Assembly: GCA_900291925.1 (NCBI GenBank) | Contig: UWYS01000006.1 | Coordinates: 744,001 to 808,000, forward strand | DNA from: Thecaphora thlaspeos | Taxonomy: Eukaryota > Basidiomycota > Ustilaginomycetes > Urocystidales > Glomosporiaceae | DNA: 64,000 nt | Direction of reading: 5' to 3' | Part shown: positions 30,852-41,942 of the stretch, piece after piece | Layout: each line of letters begins with the position of its first letter | How positions within the stretch are numbered: the first letter of the stretch is position 1 | Position numbers and translations under genes: made by a program | The notes under the pieces: generated by a model | Told to the model about the DNA's origin: nothing | Database searches by the model: none | Seen by the model: the letters and a program-made list of their open reading frames with translations, nothing else

Positions 30852-32297
30852 GCAGCGTCTCTGCTTAGCTTGACCGCGACAAAAGGAGAACAAGGCGCGG
30901 TGCTTGGCCTGACCTCGTCGATCCGCCTGTTGCGCTACGCAAAGGCGGCGGTATGAACTGCAACCGTGGGCAGCCCGACGCCATGTCGCTCACTCCACTT
31001 TGATCTGCCTTTGTTCTTCCCTTGCTCGTGATCCCGGTGTACTACTTGATCGAACCCTAGATCTCCTCGTACGTGTAGCTCTGTTCTGTGCGTGTTGGGC
31101 CGGTATCGTGTCGCTCGTCGGAAGGCTGCGAGTACGTTACCGTACTGAACCTGTTTACGGGCCACACTGGTGCGGAAGAGGGCGGCAAGGAGCGCGCAGC
31201 TTATGCGGCGACACGCCAAGCAAGGCATAGCGTCTGGCAGGGTCTAGCGCCTGCGCGCCGGAGCGAAACGCGCGGTTAGACGTCGCTGGTACGGCGTCAG
31301 CGCCGAAATGGCCAGTGCTTTGCGCCACCTTACAGATTTTTCGGTGGGCGTCCTTTCGGAATTTCGGGCTTGGCAGGTACGGCTAAATTCTCGCTGCTTC
31401 GGCGGTTTCTCCACGGCGCTCCCGCTCTCCCCCTGCCCTTGACATCGAAACCTTTCGTCAACGACAAAGCGCGATGATATGTACAGTATCCGCCATTGAC
31501 CGGTCATGGGTTGGCAGAAGGAATGGGGAAGGGAGAGGTTACGATGACTCGGACGCTGGTCTGACTCGAACGTCGTGCGTACCGTAGAGCAACCTATGGC
31601 GGCGGCAAAGGCCCACCACGTGAGTCATCGGATCTGGCGAAACGTTAAGTCAAGCGTCTCGCAGCGAGAGAGCGCGCGGAGATATCCGCCACAAGACCGA
31701 TAGGTGTGAGCCTGGTGTGCGTACCGTTGGCTGAGTTCATCGTCGAATCGCCCTAAGCTGAGCTGCTTTCCTCCGCACGCTGCACCGAGCAAGACGCCGG
31801 GCCACGCTCACCTCGCCTCGCCTTGCCTTGCCTGCCAGACAGAGTCACAAATCCTGCTCTCGACGCTCAGTCGCGCCCCTCTCCCCTTGTCTCTTCCATA
31901 TACATACGTCGACAGCACGCATCGCAACCGTGCTCGCCACCCTCCCCCACCATAACTCCACCATCTTAGCGACTTCCGCCTGCCCTACCTGCCCTACCTG
32001 CCCTGCTCAGATGTTCCTATAGCATCACCAGTAATTGCTCCCGACAAACGACAAAGCCCTCCCTCCCTGCTATCCGGCCACCCAACCACAGTCCTTGGAC
32101 GTACCAACAACCAACCATACCGCCTCGACCTTTCAGCAGCATCACCCGAACGTCGACCAGCTTCCCTCCCGGCAGAGTATTGTCTCGCTCACTCGAAACG
32201 GTTACCCTCGGGCTTCTTTTTGGATTCGCATCGTCACGCAGACAACCCCAAAAGGCCGCCCACGACGACCAGCCCGGGCACCACGGCATCGGCGACG
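30852..32297. other. intergenic, 1.45 kb, upstream of the ABC transporter
   Basis: No supported gene; frames are short and overlapping. The right end is a long C/T-rich leader (from about 31790) with repeats such as CTGCCCTAC, typical of a long 5' untranslated region. Confidence 0.5.
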
Positions 32298-35200
32298 ATG
32301 GCCATCTCCGACACCGCGGCGGCCGCCGATAGGCCCATCACCAGCACCGTCGATCCGACAAACCACAGCAGCCACCCCCTCTACATCGATGCAGCAGTGG
32401 CGCACGGGCAGCAGCTTCAACATCCCAGTCAATCACAACAACGACAACAACAACAACCACACACTACTGGCGCCCCGCTCGCTTCGACATCACCAGCGCC
32501 CGACAGCGTCCGGCCTTCCACGCCGGCAATGGTCAGGGCGACGACGACCTCCCGCACCGTTAAAGTCGCACCGCTCTGCAGCCACCACTCTAGGCTACCC
32601 GACTTCTTTTACCTGCTCTCCTTCTGCCCGCCGGTCCCCTCGCTCGTAAAGCACCCGCGCGCCTTCATCACCCATCCGGGCGTCCTATACTTCGTCGGTT
32701 TCGTGTCGGCCTTGATCGCCGGCCTGAGCATGCCGTCTCTCGACCTGCTCTATGGTCTCTACACCAACCGCATCACGCCCTCCAGCGCTACGCCCCAGGA
32801 CATCCGGGCTGGCGGCAGCTTTGCCGGCTGGGTCATGGCCGTCGTGGGCCTGGGCGAGCTCATCTTTGCCTGGCTGTTCTTGGCCTGTTTCTCTTCCGCA
32901 TCGCACAGCCTCATCCAGCGCATGCGACACGCCTACGTCGCCTCGGTGCTCTCACAGGACGCCTCACACTTCGATCTGCACGGCGCCGGAGAGATTGCCA
33001 ATTGCGCCGGCAAGGACATAACCTTGGTGCGAACAGGCTTCGGCGAGAAGATGGGCTACGCCGTCTGGTCGTCGGCCACTCTGCTGGCCTCGGTCGTCAT
33101 TGGCTTCGTCAAGGCACCGCGCATCGCCGGCGTTCTGCTCGCCCTCCTCCCACTCACAATGATCATCTTCACCGTCCTGGCAAAAGCCATCGAGAAGGTC
33201 GGCGCTCCGGCGCTCTGGATCGAAGGACGCGCCTCGACCTTCCTCGAGCAGGTGCTAGGCTCGGTCCGGGTGGTCCAGTCGTTTGGCATGGAGGCGGCCC
33301 TGATCGCCAAGTTCGACTCGACCATGCTGGCGCCCCTCGAGAAGCTCGGCATGCGCAAGGCGGCCATCCGCGGTATCGAGATGGGCACCGTCTACACGAT
33401 GCTCAACCTCACCTACTCGCTCGCCTTCTGGTGGGGCTCGATCAACCTCGTCGAGGGCCACGTCTCGCTCGGTAACCTCCTCACCGCCTTCTGGAACTAC
33501 CTCAACTCGCTCTTCGCGCTCTCCAGCATGGTGCCTCACATCGCTGCCATCTTTGACAGCTGGACGGCGATCAAGCAGGTCCGCGTGGCCATCGAGCGCG
33601 TCCCAAAAATGGACATCCGCGAGCAGGGCGGCCTTCAACTGCCGGCTGACCAGTCGTGGGAGCCAAGCTTCGAGATCCGCGACGTCACCTTCGCCTACCC
33701 TTCGCGGCCGAACGTGGCGAGCCTTCGCGACGTCTCGTTGAAGTTCCAAGCTGGCAAGGTGACAGCGCTTGTCGGCCCCTCCGGATCAGGCAAGTCGACT
33801 CTGTCCAGCCTGCTCCTGCGCGAGTACGACCCAGAGACGGCCAACATTCCCCATCCCGACGACGCAAAGGTGGCTGCGGAAGAGAAGAAGGACCAGGAGG
33901 CGCAGGACAAGGCGGACTCCAAGGCCAAGCGGAAACAGGCGAAGCGCGACGGCACCAACGACGGCTTCGTCAAGGACCTCGACACCGAAGAGAAGGGCGT
34001 CGAGCAGGAAGTGGCCGATGATGTTCACCATGCGATGATCGAAGGGCGTGGGCAGGTGCTCTTCGCCGGTCGCGACATCCGCGATTACAACCTGACCTGG
34101 CTGAGGTCGCATTTGGCCATCGTCCAGCAGCACCCGCAGCTCTTCACCGCCAGCATCTTTGAGAACGTCGCGGCGGGACTAACTGGAACCGACTGGGCCT
34201 ACGCGCCGGACGTCGACAACGACGCCGATGCGCCCGAGCATGTCAAGTCTCGCACCGCCATGATCCGCGCTAAGGTCCAGGAGGCGCTCGAAAAGGCGCA
34301 GGCGTGGGGCTTTGTGCAGAAGCTACCTGAGGGAATGGACACGATCGTGTCAGGCGGCCGCACTGGCCTGCTGAGCGGCGGCCAGAGGCAGCGCGTCGCG
34401 ATCGCTCGCGCGCTTGTGCGTCAGCCGCGCGTGCTCTGCCTCGACGAAGGAACGTCGGCGCTCGACTCGGACACCGAAGCCAAGATCAAGTTGGCTCTGC
34501 AGAGGGAGCAGGAGGAGAGGGGCATGACGACCGTCCTGATCGCGCACCGGCTCAGCACGATCGAGCACGCCGACCTCATCGTGACGATGAAGAAGGGACA
34601 GGTCGTCGAGCAAGGGACTCACGGGCAGCTGATGAACGCCGGCGGCCTCTACCGAGACACGGTCCACCAGCAGAAGAACTTTGTTGAGTATGAAGGCGAA
34701 GATGATGACGATCTCGAAGGTGCCAAGCTCAAGGCCGGTGCGACAAGTTCCTCCGCATCGCCGTCTGCTTCATTAACGACAGCGTTCACATCCTCTGCCG
34801 CATTCAGCTCCGCTGCGGTCGAAGACAAGGCCGACCAGAGGCCCGGCCGCGAGTATATGTCTGACGGATCTACCACCCAAGTCGGTGGCGCCTGGACGGA
34901 CCGGACGCCGTCCACCAACGGCGTCCTGCGTGCTCCAGCTGCGTCGCAGCCGTTGCGTCCGACCGGTGCGATGAAGCAGAGGACCAGCCGCGCCTCGGAG
35001 CACCACTACCAAGTGTCTGGCAGAACGACCGGTCCGACAGTCTCTCAGCTGGAGCACTCCGCCGATGCGCCTGCAGCTTCGGCAGAGATGCCGCCCGCCG
35101 CCGCCATGGTTCTTGACAAGGGCTCGCCTCCCTCCATCGACAGTAGCAGTAGCAACATCGAACGCCTGCACACCGGCGGCAAGGGCAAGGCTCAGGCGCA

Positions 35201-36998
35201 GAAGGGCAACATCCGAGCGGTCTTCTTCCGATACGTATGGTCGCAGTGCCTTTACCTCGGAATCGGAATTCTCGGCGCCCTGGCCACGGGTGGCAGCTTC
35301 CCGTTGGCTGGCTGGCTGACGGGCAAGGCGGTCAACTCGCTCTCGATCGAGGGCGACGATGCCCGCCTCCGCCGCGAGGCTAACCTCTGGGCGCAGTGGT
35401 TCCTCGTCCTGGCGATGGTAGATCTGGCCATCGTGCTGATCAACAGCTTCTTCCTCGAGGTGGTGTCGGAGCGCGTCATGCGTAGGCTGAAGCGCGATGG
35501 CCTTGCGGCGCTGATCCGACAGGAGATTGGCTTCTTCGACTCTGAGGACCACGCCAGCGGCACCTTGAGTGCGGCCGTCGGCAGCCATCCTGCAAACGTA
35601 GCCGCCGCCACCGGTCTAATCCTAAGCCAGGTGATCATCAGCATGGCGAATCTTGTTGGCTCTGTCATCCTCGGCCTTGTCCTGTCGTGGAAGGTGGCAC
35701 TGGTCTGCATGGCGCCGATATTTGTCGTCTTCGTCTCCGGTTACCTCAACATCCTGATGCTGGAGCGGTACGAGCTCACGAACCAAAAATCTGTCGACAA
35801 GGCGGCCAGCTACATCGCCGAAAACGTCGACGCAATCAAGACAGTTGCGGCGCTGGGCCGCGAGGGCGAGACGATGCGCGTCTTCGACGAGCGGGCCAAG
35901 GGCGACCCGAAGCGGACGCAGTATCTGATCTTTGGCGCCGGTGGATTCGCCGCCTCTCAGGCGATGGTGGTGCTTCTCTCGGCGCTCATCTTCTGGTGGG
36001 GCGCCGAGCTGCTAAGCCGCCAAGAGATCAACCTCACCCAACTCTACGCCGTCTTCGAGGCCGTTATCATCGCCGCCTTCTCGGCGGGCCGGCTCTTTAC
36101 GTTTGTGCCTGACGTCGGCCGCGCCAAGAACTCGTTGCACATCTTCGAAGGCTGGCTGAGCCGCAAGCCCAGGGTGGCCGCACTCCCTCCCAGCCCCTTG
36201 CACACGTCCGCCGACGACAAGACGACCATCATCTCCGGTGACTGGGCGGCTCTCTGTGCGCAGGGCGACATTGTGCTGGATGACATCGAGCTACGCTACC
36301 CGCAGCGGCCGCACCACCCGGCGCTCAAGCACCTCAACCTGCGCATCAAGGCGGGCCAGAGCGTCGCCTTCTGCGGCACCTCGGGCTCGGGCAAGAGCTC
36401 CACCCTGGCCCTACTGCAGCGCTTCTATGACCCTTCGCGCGGGACTATCACGTTTGGCGGGACCGATGTTCGTTCAATCCCGCTAGACGATCTTCGCGCG
36501 CAGATGGCCTACGTCTCGCAAGACCCGATCCTGTACGAGGGCAGCATCCGGTGGAACCTGTCTCTGGGCTCGCTCGATCCTCCATCGGTGACGCAGGCGC
36601 AGCTCGAGGACGTCTGCCAAAAGGCGTGCATCCTCGACTTCATCCTCGCCCTGCCTGGGGGCTTCGACGCCGAGGTCGGCTTCAAGGGCTCGCAGCTCTC
36701 GGGCGGACAAAAGCAACGACTCTGCATCGCACGCGCCCTTTTGCGCAACCCCAGGATCCTCCTCCTGGACGAGGCGACGTCGGCGCTCGACGCAGAGGCC
36801 GAGGGCGCGGTGCAGAGGGCGCTCGACAATGCATCAAAGGGCTGCACGACGATCACGGTCGCACACCGTCTGAGCTCGTTGAGGAAATGCGACTGGATCT
36901 TTGTCGTAGAGGACGGCAAGATCCGCGAGCAGGGAGATCACCATTCCCTCTTAGCGAGGCAGGGTAGATACAAGGAGCTGATGGAGGCGCAGCTGTAG
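32298..36998 (+). CDS. full-size ABCB-type ABC exporter (multidrug or a-factor type)
   Basis: Single exon, 1566 aa from the ATG at 32298; the frame upstream has no ATG. Layout is TMD1-NBD1-TMD2-NBD2 after a Gln/Ser/Thr-rich N-terminus. NBD1 has Walker A GPSGSGKS (493-500), signature LLSGGQ near 691, Walker B VLCLDEGTSALD and H-loop LIAHRLST. NBD2 has GTSGSGKS (1360-1367), QLSGGQ near 1467, LLLDEATSALD and VAHRLSSL. All catalytic residues are present on both sides, so both sites could hydrolyse ATP. NBD1 carries an insert of about 65-70 charged residues between Walker A and the Q-loop (VQQHPQLF), rich in Lys/Glu/Asp. The architecture fits fungal ABCB exporters, including Ste6 pheromone transporters; substrate is unknown. 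A second, Ser/Ala-rich linker joins NBD1 and TMD2. Confidence 0.93.
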   Translation: MAISDTAAAADRPITSTVDPTNHSSHPLYIDAAVAHGQQLQHPSQSQQRQQQQPHTTGAPLASTSPAPDSVRPSTPAMVRATTTSRTVKVAPLCSHHSRLPDFFYLLSFCPPVPSLVKHPRAFITHPGVLYFVGFVSALIAGLSMPSLDLLYGLYTNRITPSSATPQDIRAGGSFAGWVMAVVGLGELIFAWLFLACFSSASHSLIQRMRHAYVASVLSQDASHFDLHGAGEIANCAGKDITLVRTGFGEKMGYAVWSSATLLASVVIGFVKAPRIAGVLLALLPLTMIIFTVLAKAIEKVGAPALWIEGRASTFLEQVLGSVRVVQSFGMEAALIAKFDSTMLAPLEKLGMRKAAIRGIEMGTVYTMLNLTYSLAFWWGSINLVEGHVSLGNLLTAFWNYLNSLFALSSMVPHIAAIFDSWTAIKQVRVAIERVPKMDIREQGGLQLPADQSWEPSFEIRDVTFAYPSRPNVASLRDVSLKFQAGKVTALVGPSGSGKSTLSSLLLREYDPETANIPHPDDAKVAAEEKKDQEAQDKADSKAKRKQAKRDGTNDGFVKDLDTEEKGVEQEVADDVHHAMIEGRGQVLFAGRDIRDYNLTWLRSHLAIVQQHPQLFTASIFENVAAGLTGTDWAYAPDVDNDADAPEHVKSRTAMIRAKVQEALEKAQAWGFVQKLPEGMDTIVSGGRTGLLSGGQRQRVAIARALVRQPRVLCLDEGTSALDSDTEAKIKLALQREQEERGMTTVLIAHRLSTIEHADLIVTMKKGQVVEQGTHGQLMNAGGLYRDTVHQQKNFVEYEGEDDDDLEGAKLKAGATSSSASPSASLTTAFTSSAAFSSAAVEDKADQRPGREYMSDGSTTQVGGAWTDRTPSTNGVLRAPAASQPLRPTGAMKQRTSRASEHHYQVSGRTTGPTVSQLEHSADAPAASAEMPPAAAMVLDKGSPPSIDSSSSNIERLHTGGKGKAQAQKGNIRAVFFRYVWSQCLYLGIGILGALATGGSFPLAGWLTGKAVNSLSIEGDDARLRREANLWAQWFLVLAMVDLAIVLINSFFLEVVSERVMRRLKRDGLAALIRQEIGFFDSEDHASGTLSAAVGSHPANVAAATGLILSQVIISMANLVGSVILGLVLSWKVALVCMAPIFVVFVSGYLNILMLERYELTNQKSVDKAASYIAENVDAIKTVAALGREGETMRVFDERAKGDPKRTQYLIFGAGGFAASQAMVVLLSALIFWWGAELLSRQEINLTQLYAVFEAVIIAAFSAGRLFTFVPDVGRAKNSLHIFEGWLSRKPRVAALPPSPLHTSADDKTTIISGDWAALCAQGDIVLDDIELRYPQRPHHPALKHLNLRIKAGQSVAFCGTSGSGKSSTLALLQRFYDPSRGTITFGGTDVRSIPLDDLRAQMAYVSQDPILYEGSIRWNLSLGSLDPPSVTQAQLEDVCQKACILDFILALPGGFDAEVGFKGSQLSGGQKQRLCIARALLRNPRILLLDEATSALDAEAEGAVQRALDNASKGCTTITVAHRLSSLRKCDWIFVVEDGKIREQGDHHSLLARQGRYKELMEAQL

Positions 36999-37111
36999 CG
37001 TGACGATGCATTAACTGGATTACTGTACATGTTTTGTCGATGCTTATGGCGGAGGAATATTAATAGAGATTGTGACCCATCGTATCGTGTCTATGTTGCG
37101 CGGTTGTGCCC

Positions 37112-40100
37112 TTAGTCGGGATGTCGAAACGTCCTCAGATCCAACGCAGCATGATGCCGCGTTCCCTCTTCGTCGACGACGACGTCGTCCTGACTCGTCG
37201 GTTCATTCCTTAACGGCGATAACGTTGTCCTCGTATTCCTGACCCTATAGGATGTGGGATCCGACTCGATCCTCACCTGTCTCCCAGCGGTACACCTATA
37301 CCCATCATCCTCTACCTCCCTCAACCTCGCATCGGACGACACCATTGCAGCGCTGCTGCTGTCCAACTGTATCTGAACTTTGAGCGCGCGCGCCAACGAT
37401 GCTCGTGCCGCTGGCGCTTCGGTTTGATGTTGGCTTTCGGCGTATGTCTCTGCGCCTTCTCCGTCGTTACCACGGGGTACAAAGTGAGTCTGTAGGAAAC
37501 TAGCTTCGCCCACCAAGGTGCGTGTCAGACGCATCAGAGATTCGAGTGCGTCGACTATGTCGGATAGTAGAGCGTGTTCAGCCAGGATGAAGAAGGATGC
37601 GTAGTCCATTGTGGATCGACGGTCGGTCGCACGGTCGTATGGCGTGGTGGGTGTGTGTGCTTGAGTGGGTGTCGTCGAACCGTGCTGTATGGGTTTCGGG
37701 CTGGACGTCTGCAGAGTGTGCAGTGTCGTTCGTTTGCGTCCGCGTTGTCGCTCGTGTGACAGGTGCGAGGTCAGGTTCGTCAGGGCATGGTAGGCGTCCG
37801 GTACCCTCTCCCCTCCCGCACCACCTCCGATCGGCGTGTGAGGGACGGATGCTCGCTCCGAGCTGCTACTGCCGAGCTGTTGCGCTACTGCCGTCGTCAG
37901 TTCTGCCAGTGCTAGACGCGGCGATGGCAGGAATTGCGGCAAGGGCGCGTGCGTGAGCAAGGCCTGCCCAGTAGACCACAACACGATCAGCACCGAGGCG
38001 ACCGTGTTCTGCCGCAGCTCCAGCACGTTGACCACCGCTTCTTGGCGAATCGACCTCAGGCCGTGCTCCCTGCACCTTCGCAAGCCGCGCAGCAGCTCCG
38101 CAATCTTGAGCAGCTTGCTCAGGATCTCGGAAAGGATGTCCGTCCGCTTCGGAATGAGGCTGATCTCGGCCTCCATCATCTGTACCAGGTCGCGCGCTTT
38201 CGTAATCTTGCGCTCGACGACGTTCTCCAGTTTCTCAAAGGCCACGCTCGTCTCGGCCGACGCGACGAAGCCGCCCGTCAGCATCTGTCGCGAGAGGCCG
38301 AGGTAGAGCTGTTGGAGCAGCACGGTGCACCTGCTGATCTGGCGCACCAGCTCGACGCGCGCGTGTAGCGGCCAGATGACAATGTTGACCAGAAGCGCGG
38401 CGACGATGCCGAGGAAGATCATGTAGCCCCGGTTCCACGCCAGCTCAACCGCCGTTTCGGATGGGTCGGGCGCGAGCGTCGGGATCAGGGCGATGATGGG
38501 CGCCGTGAGGCCCATGACGATCCCGATGCCCTCGGCGCGCGTAAACAGCATAAAGTGCGCCGCGGGAACGTAGGCGGCCGAGAGGAGGAGCCCGAGCGCC
38601 CAGCGGTTGTCTTGACTGATCTTAGATATGGTCAGACCGAGCAAGCTGCCGGCGACGGTGCCGATGATGCGGAACAGCGAAACGCGGAAGCTTGCGCCCG
38701 TCGAGGACTCCAGGACGTAGAGGTACGAAATGACCATCCACTGGCCGCGTCGCTCGTACCACCAGTCGCGCGCCGGGCCGCGGTCGAGCCAGGCCGGCAG
38801 GCTGAGCAGCGAGACGCCGAGGGCGAGCTTGATGCCGAACTTAACGTGCCGCGAGTGGCGCACCCGTCGGATGGCGCGCGAGAGGCGTATGCGCAGCTTG
38901 AGCATGGTCATGCTGCGCGAGAGGCGATGGATGAGGAGCCTGGTGGTGTAGAGCGGTCTTCGGAGGCTGAGCGTCTTGCCCTCGTCCTTGCCGTCGCGCG
39001 GGGCGAAGTTCTGGCAGATTTCGCTGTCGCTATCGCGATCAAAGTAGATCGCCCCCGCCGCGACACCGCCGTCGAGGCCGTTGACGTCGAGGTTATCGTC
39101 GTCGTCATCGTCGAGCAGATCGGTCGACTCGGAGTACGTCTCGTTGGAGTGGGTGTCGCCGCTATGCTTGAGCCACGTCTTCCACGTGACGTTAGGCAGC
39201 CAGATGCGTCGGCGCGGGTGGCGCTGCCAGGAGCGCAGGATGCTCTGGCCGGCACGCAGGCAGGCCTCGGACAGCAGCGCGATTTCGAGCAGCGAGACCA
39301 TCAGGAACGAGACAGCGTAGAGCTCGCCTCGGAAGAGCGAGGCAAAGTCTTGCTCCGCGCTGGGACCTTTTGTCGGCCGTCCCTGTTCGCCCTTGTCTGC
39401 ATCGTCACGGTCTTGTCCCTCGTCGTCGGTGGTGCCGCCACTCGGCTCGCTCTCCGAGCTCTCGCGGTTGGTCGTGCCGGAGCCGGGATCATGCGGCAGC
39501 ACCGTGCCGTCCGCCGCACGGTCGGCGTCGCTCCGTCTGACGCCAAATTCAGCCTCGGCACTGCCGTCTCGCCGCGAACGAATCGCATCTTCGGAAGGGT
39601 CGTCTTCTGCCCCGGTGCGTTGGCTCGAATCGCTCGTCCGCGTGGTGGATTTCATAGGACGGACGCTCTGCAGCGCCTCTCTGAGCGATTCCTTGAACGC
39701 CGAGATGGCGCGACGCAGCCGTTGCCTCTGCTTGGAGAGCACCTCATCGGGCGTCAGCGTCGCTTCCGCCTTCTGCCCGATACCTGCCATCGCAGTCGCC
39801 ATGACGGCGGCGTGGACGTTGTGGTCCGTATGACGGTGTCGTGACGACGAAGCGGACAGGGCGACCTTGGCCGGGTTGACCCGGCCAGTGCTCATCTCGA
39901 TGCTCAACTTGACCATCCGGAGCGAGGTAACGACCTCGCAGCAGAGGTTACGCACCGCTGGCTGGAACTGGCACACTTCGACGCGGCGGGCGACGCTGTC
40001 GACCGATCGCAGGCGGGTCACCGTGCCCTCGTGGACGGTATAAGTGGCGCAACGGGACCGTGAGCTAGGCGCTCCCTCGCGACCGTCGTCTTGAGCGGCG

Positions 40101-41119
40101 GACTGACCTTTGCTCTTGTCGGCATCCCCCTCCTTCTGAATGCTCTTGAGGCCCATGCCGCACGCGATCCAGGAACGCATCGAGCGCAGCAGGTGGATGT
40201 ATGCCTTGAATTTGCCGATTGGGACGCGGCTGATGCTCCACTCGTTTTCAGCGGCCTGGAAGGTGGGCTCGAAGCGCACATCTAGGCCGACGAGCTTGTC
40301 GCGCAGACGCTGAAGCTCGACAGAAGCCGGGCCGGGCTGGTCGAGGCGTTGGATGGGCTTGAGCTCATCATCTGGCGACGACGATGAGGAGGTCTGGAAG
40401 AAGTCATCGATCACGCGCTCCAGGACATCACAGGCGACGTCGAGGATATGGGTGACGAGGTGGAGGAAGGTTGATCGCGCCGTGAGGGGAAAGACGAGGA
40501 TGTTGGCGAGGAAGCCGATGATGGCGGCGAGCAGGATGGGGTAGAACATGTCTGTAAAGAGCGCCGAGTCTATGCGAACGTAGCCCGATGTGATGGCCCA
40601 GACCGAGGCAAAGAGGGCGCATCGCGAGGGCGTCTTGAAGCGCGGGACGGCGCTACCGAGGGTGCCGGCGAGGAGGGCGAGGAGGACGAGGGAGCATGCA
40701 CCGACGGTGCGCGACTGGACGGACGAGTAGTACGGCTGGCGCTCGGCGTCGATCCAGATTGCGCCACATAGAGCGAGTACGCTGATGGCGATGGCGACGG
40801 CGGCGGCGAAGAGGCTGAGGAGTGCAGTCTCAAAGAAGCGGCCGACGGTGGCGGGTGCGGGGAAGAAGAAGAGGACGAGGAAGACGTAGGAGAGGAAGGC
40901 ATACTGGCCCACCCAGCCGGAGATGGCGGGGACGAGGACAAAGGGGCCGAGGGCGAGTGCGGATGCTACGGGGGGTGCTACGGCCTTGAGGTAGGCGTTG
41001 CAGCGTGCGAGGGCGAGGGTGGGATGGAAGGTGGGGGGCGGCTTGCTGCTGTCGCCGTCGTCGTTGAGCCTGGGAGTGCTGTGGGGATGCTGTTGCATGG
41101 CAGGGTGTGGTACATACAT
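37112..41119 (-). CDS. FUSC/aromatic-acid-exporter-like multispan membrane protein (Bre4-like)
   Basis: Single exon; ATG at 41119 (a second lies at 41098), 1335 aa. The open frame reaches further upstream but only through a Ser-repeat without ATG. Two membrane blocks are visible. One near residues 45-200 is made of LVLPAISGWVGQYAFLSY-like helices, LLSLFAAAVAIAISVLALCG and DMFYPILLAAIIGFLANIL. A second near 750-950 has FGIKLALGVSLLSLPAWLD, WMVISYLYVLESSTGASF and GYMIFLGIVAALLVNIVIWP. Two such repeats with large cytosolic linkers are the plan of fungal Bre4-like proteins, relatives of the FUSC/ArAE fold. The substrate is unknown; relatives are linked to organic acid or aromatic acid export and brefeldin sensitivity. 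Linkers are acidic and Ser-rich, one with DDDDDDN. It converges on the ABC exporter with 113 bp between stops. Confidence 0.85.
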   Translation of the reverse strand: MYVPHPAMQQHPHSTPRLNDDGDSSKPPPTFHPTLALARCNAYLKAVAPPVASALALGPFVLVPAISGWVGQYAFLSYVFLVLFFFPAPATVGRFFETALLSLFAAAVAIAISVLALCGAIWIDAERQPYYSSVQSRTVGACSLVLLALLAGTLGSAVPRFKTPSRCALFASVWAITSGYVRIDSALFTDMFYPILLAAIIGFLANILVFPLTARSTFLHLVTHILDVACDVLERVIDDFFQTSSSSSPDDELKPIQRLDQPGPASVELQRLRDKLVGLDVRFEPTFQAAENEWSISRVPIGKFKAYIHLLRSMRSWIACGMGLKSIQKEGDADKSKGQSAAQDDGREGAPSSRSRCATYTVHEGTVTRLRSVDSVARRVEVCQFQPAVRNLCCEVVTSLRMVKLSIEMSTGRVNPAKVALSASSSRHRHTDHNVHAAVMATAMAGIGQKAEATLTPDEVLSKQRQRLRRAISAFKESLREALQSVRPMKSTTRTSDSSQRTGAEDDPSEDAIRSRRDGSAEAEFGVRRSDADRAADGTVLPHDPGSGTTNRESSESEPSGGTTDDEGQDRDDADKGEQGRPTKGPSAEQDFASLFRGELYAVSFLMVSLLEIALLSEACLRAGQSILRSWQRHPRRRIWLPNVTWKTWLKHSGDTHSNETYSESTDLLDDDDDDNLDVNGLDGGVAAGAIYFDRDSDSEICQNFAPRDGKDEGKTLSLRRPLYTTRLLIHRLSRSMTMLKLRIRLSRAIRRVRHSRHVKFGIKLALGVSLLSLPAWLDRGPARDWWYERRGQWMVISYLYVLESSTGASFRVSLFRIIGTVAGSLLGLTISKISQDNRWALGLLLSAAYVPAAHFMLFTRAEGIGIVMGLTAPIIALIPTLAPDPSETAVELAWNRGYMIFLGIVAALLVNIVIWPLHARVELVRQISRCTVLLQQLYLGLSRQMLTGGFVASAETSVAFEKLENVVERKITKARDLVQMMEAEISLIPKRTDILSEILSKLLKIAELLRGLRRCREHGLRSIRQEAVVNVLELRQNTVASVLIVLWSTGQALLTHAPLPQFLPSPRLALAELTTAVAQQLGSSSSERASVPHTPIGGGAGGERVPDAYHALTNLTSHLSHERQRGRKRTTLHTLQTSSPKPIQHGSTTPTQAHTPTTPYDRATDRRSTMDYASFFILAEHALLSDIVDALESLMRLTRTLVGEASFLQTHFVPRGNDGEGAETYAESQHQTEAPAARASLARALKVQIQLDSSSAAMVSSDARLREVEDDGYRCTAGRQVRIESDPTSYRVRNTRTTLSPLRNEPTSQDDVVVDEEGTRHHAALDLRTFRHPD

Positions 41120-41275
41120 ACATACAGTAGGAGTACTGTGTCTGGGCGAGTTGGAGGAGGAGGAGGAGGAGGAGGAGTTGGGCAAAGGTGTATGTGGTGC
41201 GGGCGACGGTGGCCCATAAGGGCGGTGTGAGCATGCGGCGCGGAGGGCAGGACACGCGAGGGCTTTGGAGGACGA

Positions 41276-41328
41276 GGTGGTGGTGGTGGTGGAGGAGGAG
41301 GAGGAGGAGGAGGAGGAGGAGGAGGAGG
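41276..41328. repeat. (GGT)n-(GGA)n compound microsatellite
   Basis: About five GGT units pass directly into about twelve GGA units in the divergent promoter. Confidence 0.85.
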
Positions 41329-41935
41329 ACGTGGGAGCTGAGCGCGTGCCGTTTGCACGTTGGGTCGTGGGTGGAGGCTGTGCTGGCGCGCCGAGCGTGA
41401 GTCTGAGTTTGTGGGTGCGCCGTGCGAGGCCAACAGGCGCACCGCACCACGAGAGTACGCGGGGATGCGGTTACAGTACGTGCATTGCGGCCGTCCACTT
41501 GCGCCAACCCATGCCAACCCGCGCACCATCGCCACGCACCATCGCCACGCACCATCCCCGTCGTCAGCAGCACAGCACCCATCCGCATACTTATGTACAT
41601 AGTAGTCCCAGTACGTCTTACGTAGTGCGGGATTGCCGCGCCGCACCGACAGGCTACTGTACCTGCAACGCTTGCAACGACCATGACCAGCCACCATCTC
41701 ATGCCACCCTGCCCCTTTTTCCTCTGCTTGTCCTTCTTCCCTTTCCCCCTTTGACCCCACTTCCGTCGCTCTCCTCGCATCTGCTTTGCTCCTCCCCGCC
41801 GCGCCTATCTCCACCCAATCTCGCTGATCTATCATCTCGTTACCGCATCGCAACCAAAAAGTGACAGCTGATTTGACAGATGCATGGCCGTCCCACCCTG
41901 TAGCGTAGCCAAGAGAGGCACTGCCCTCAAAGCCC

Positions 41936-41942
41936 TATATAA
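41936..41942 (+). promoter_or_regulatory. TATA box of the GH53 gene
   Basis: TATATAA lies 63 bp before the GH53 ATG, at a good distance for a short leader. It is the best TATA box in the window. Confidence 0.6.

Noticed and set aside
38555..39844. 429-codon plus-strand frame opposite the Bre4-like gene
   Set aside because: Arg/Val/Glu-rich antisense shadow; the minus strand carries clear membrane segments.
40830..41864. Long frames on both strands over the Bre4-like 5' end
   Set aside because: Produced by trinucleotide repeats and antisense of the real gene; no conserved motifs.
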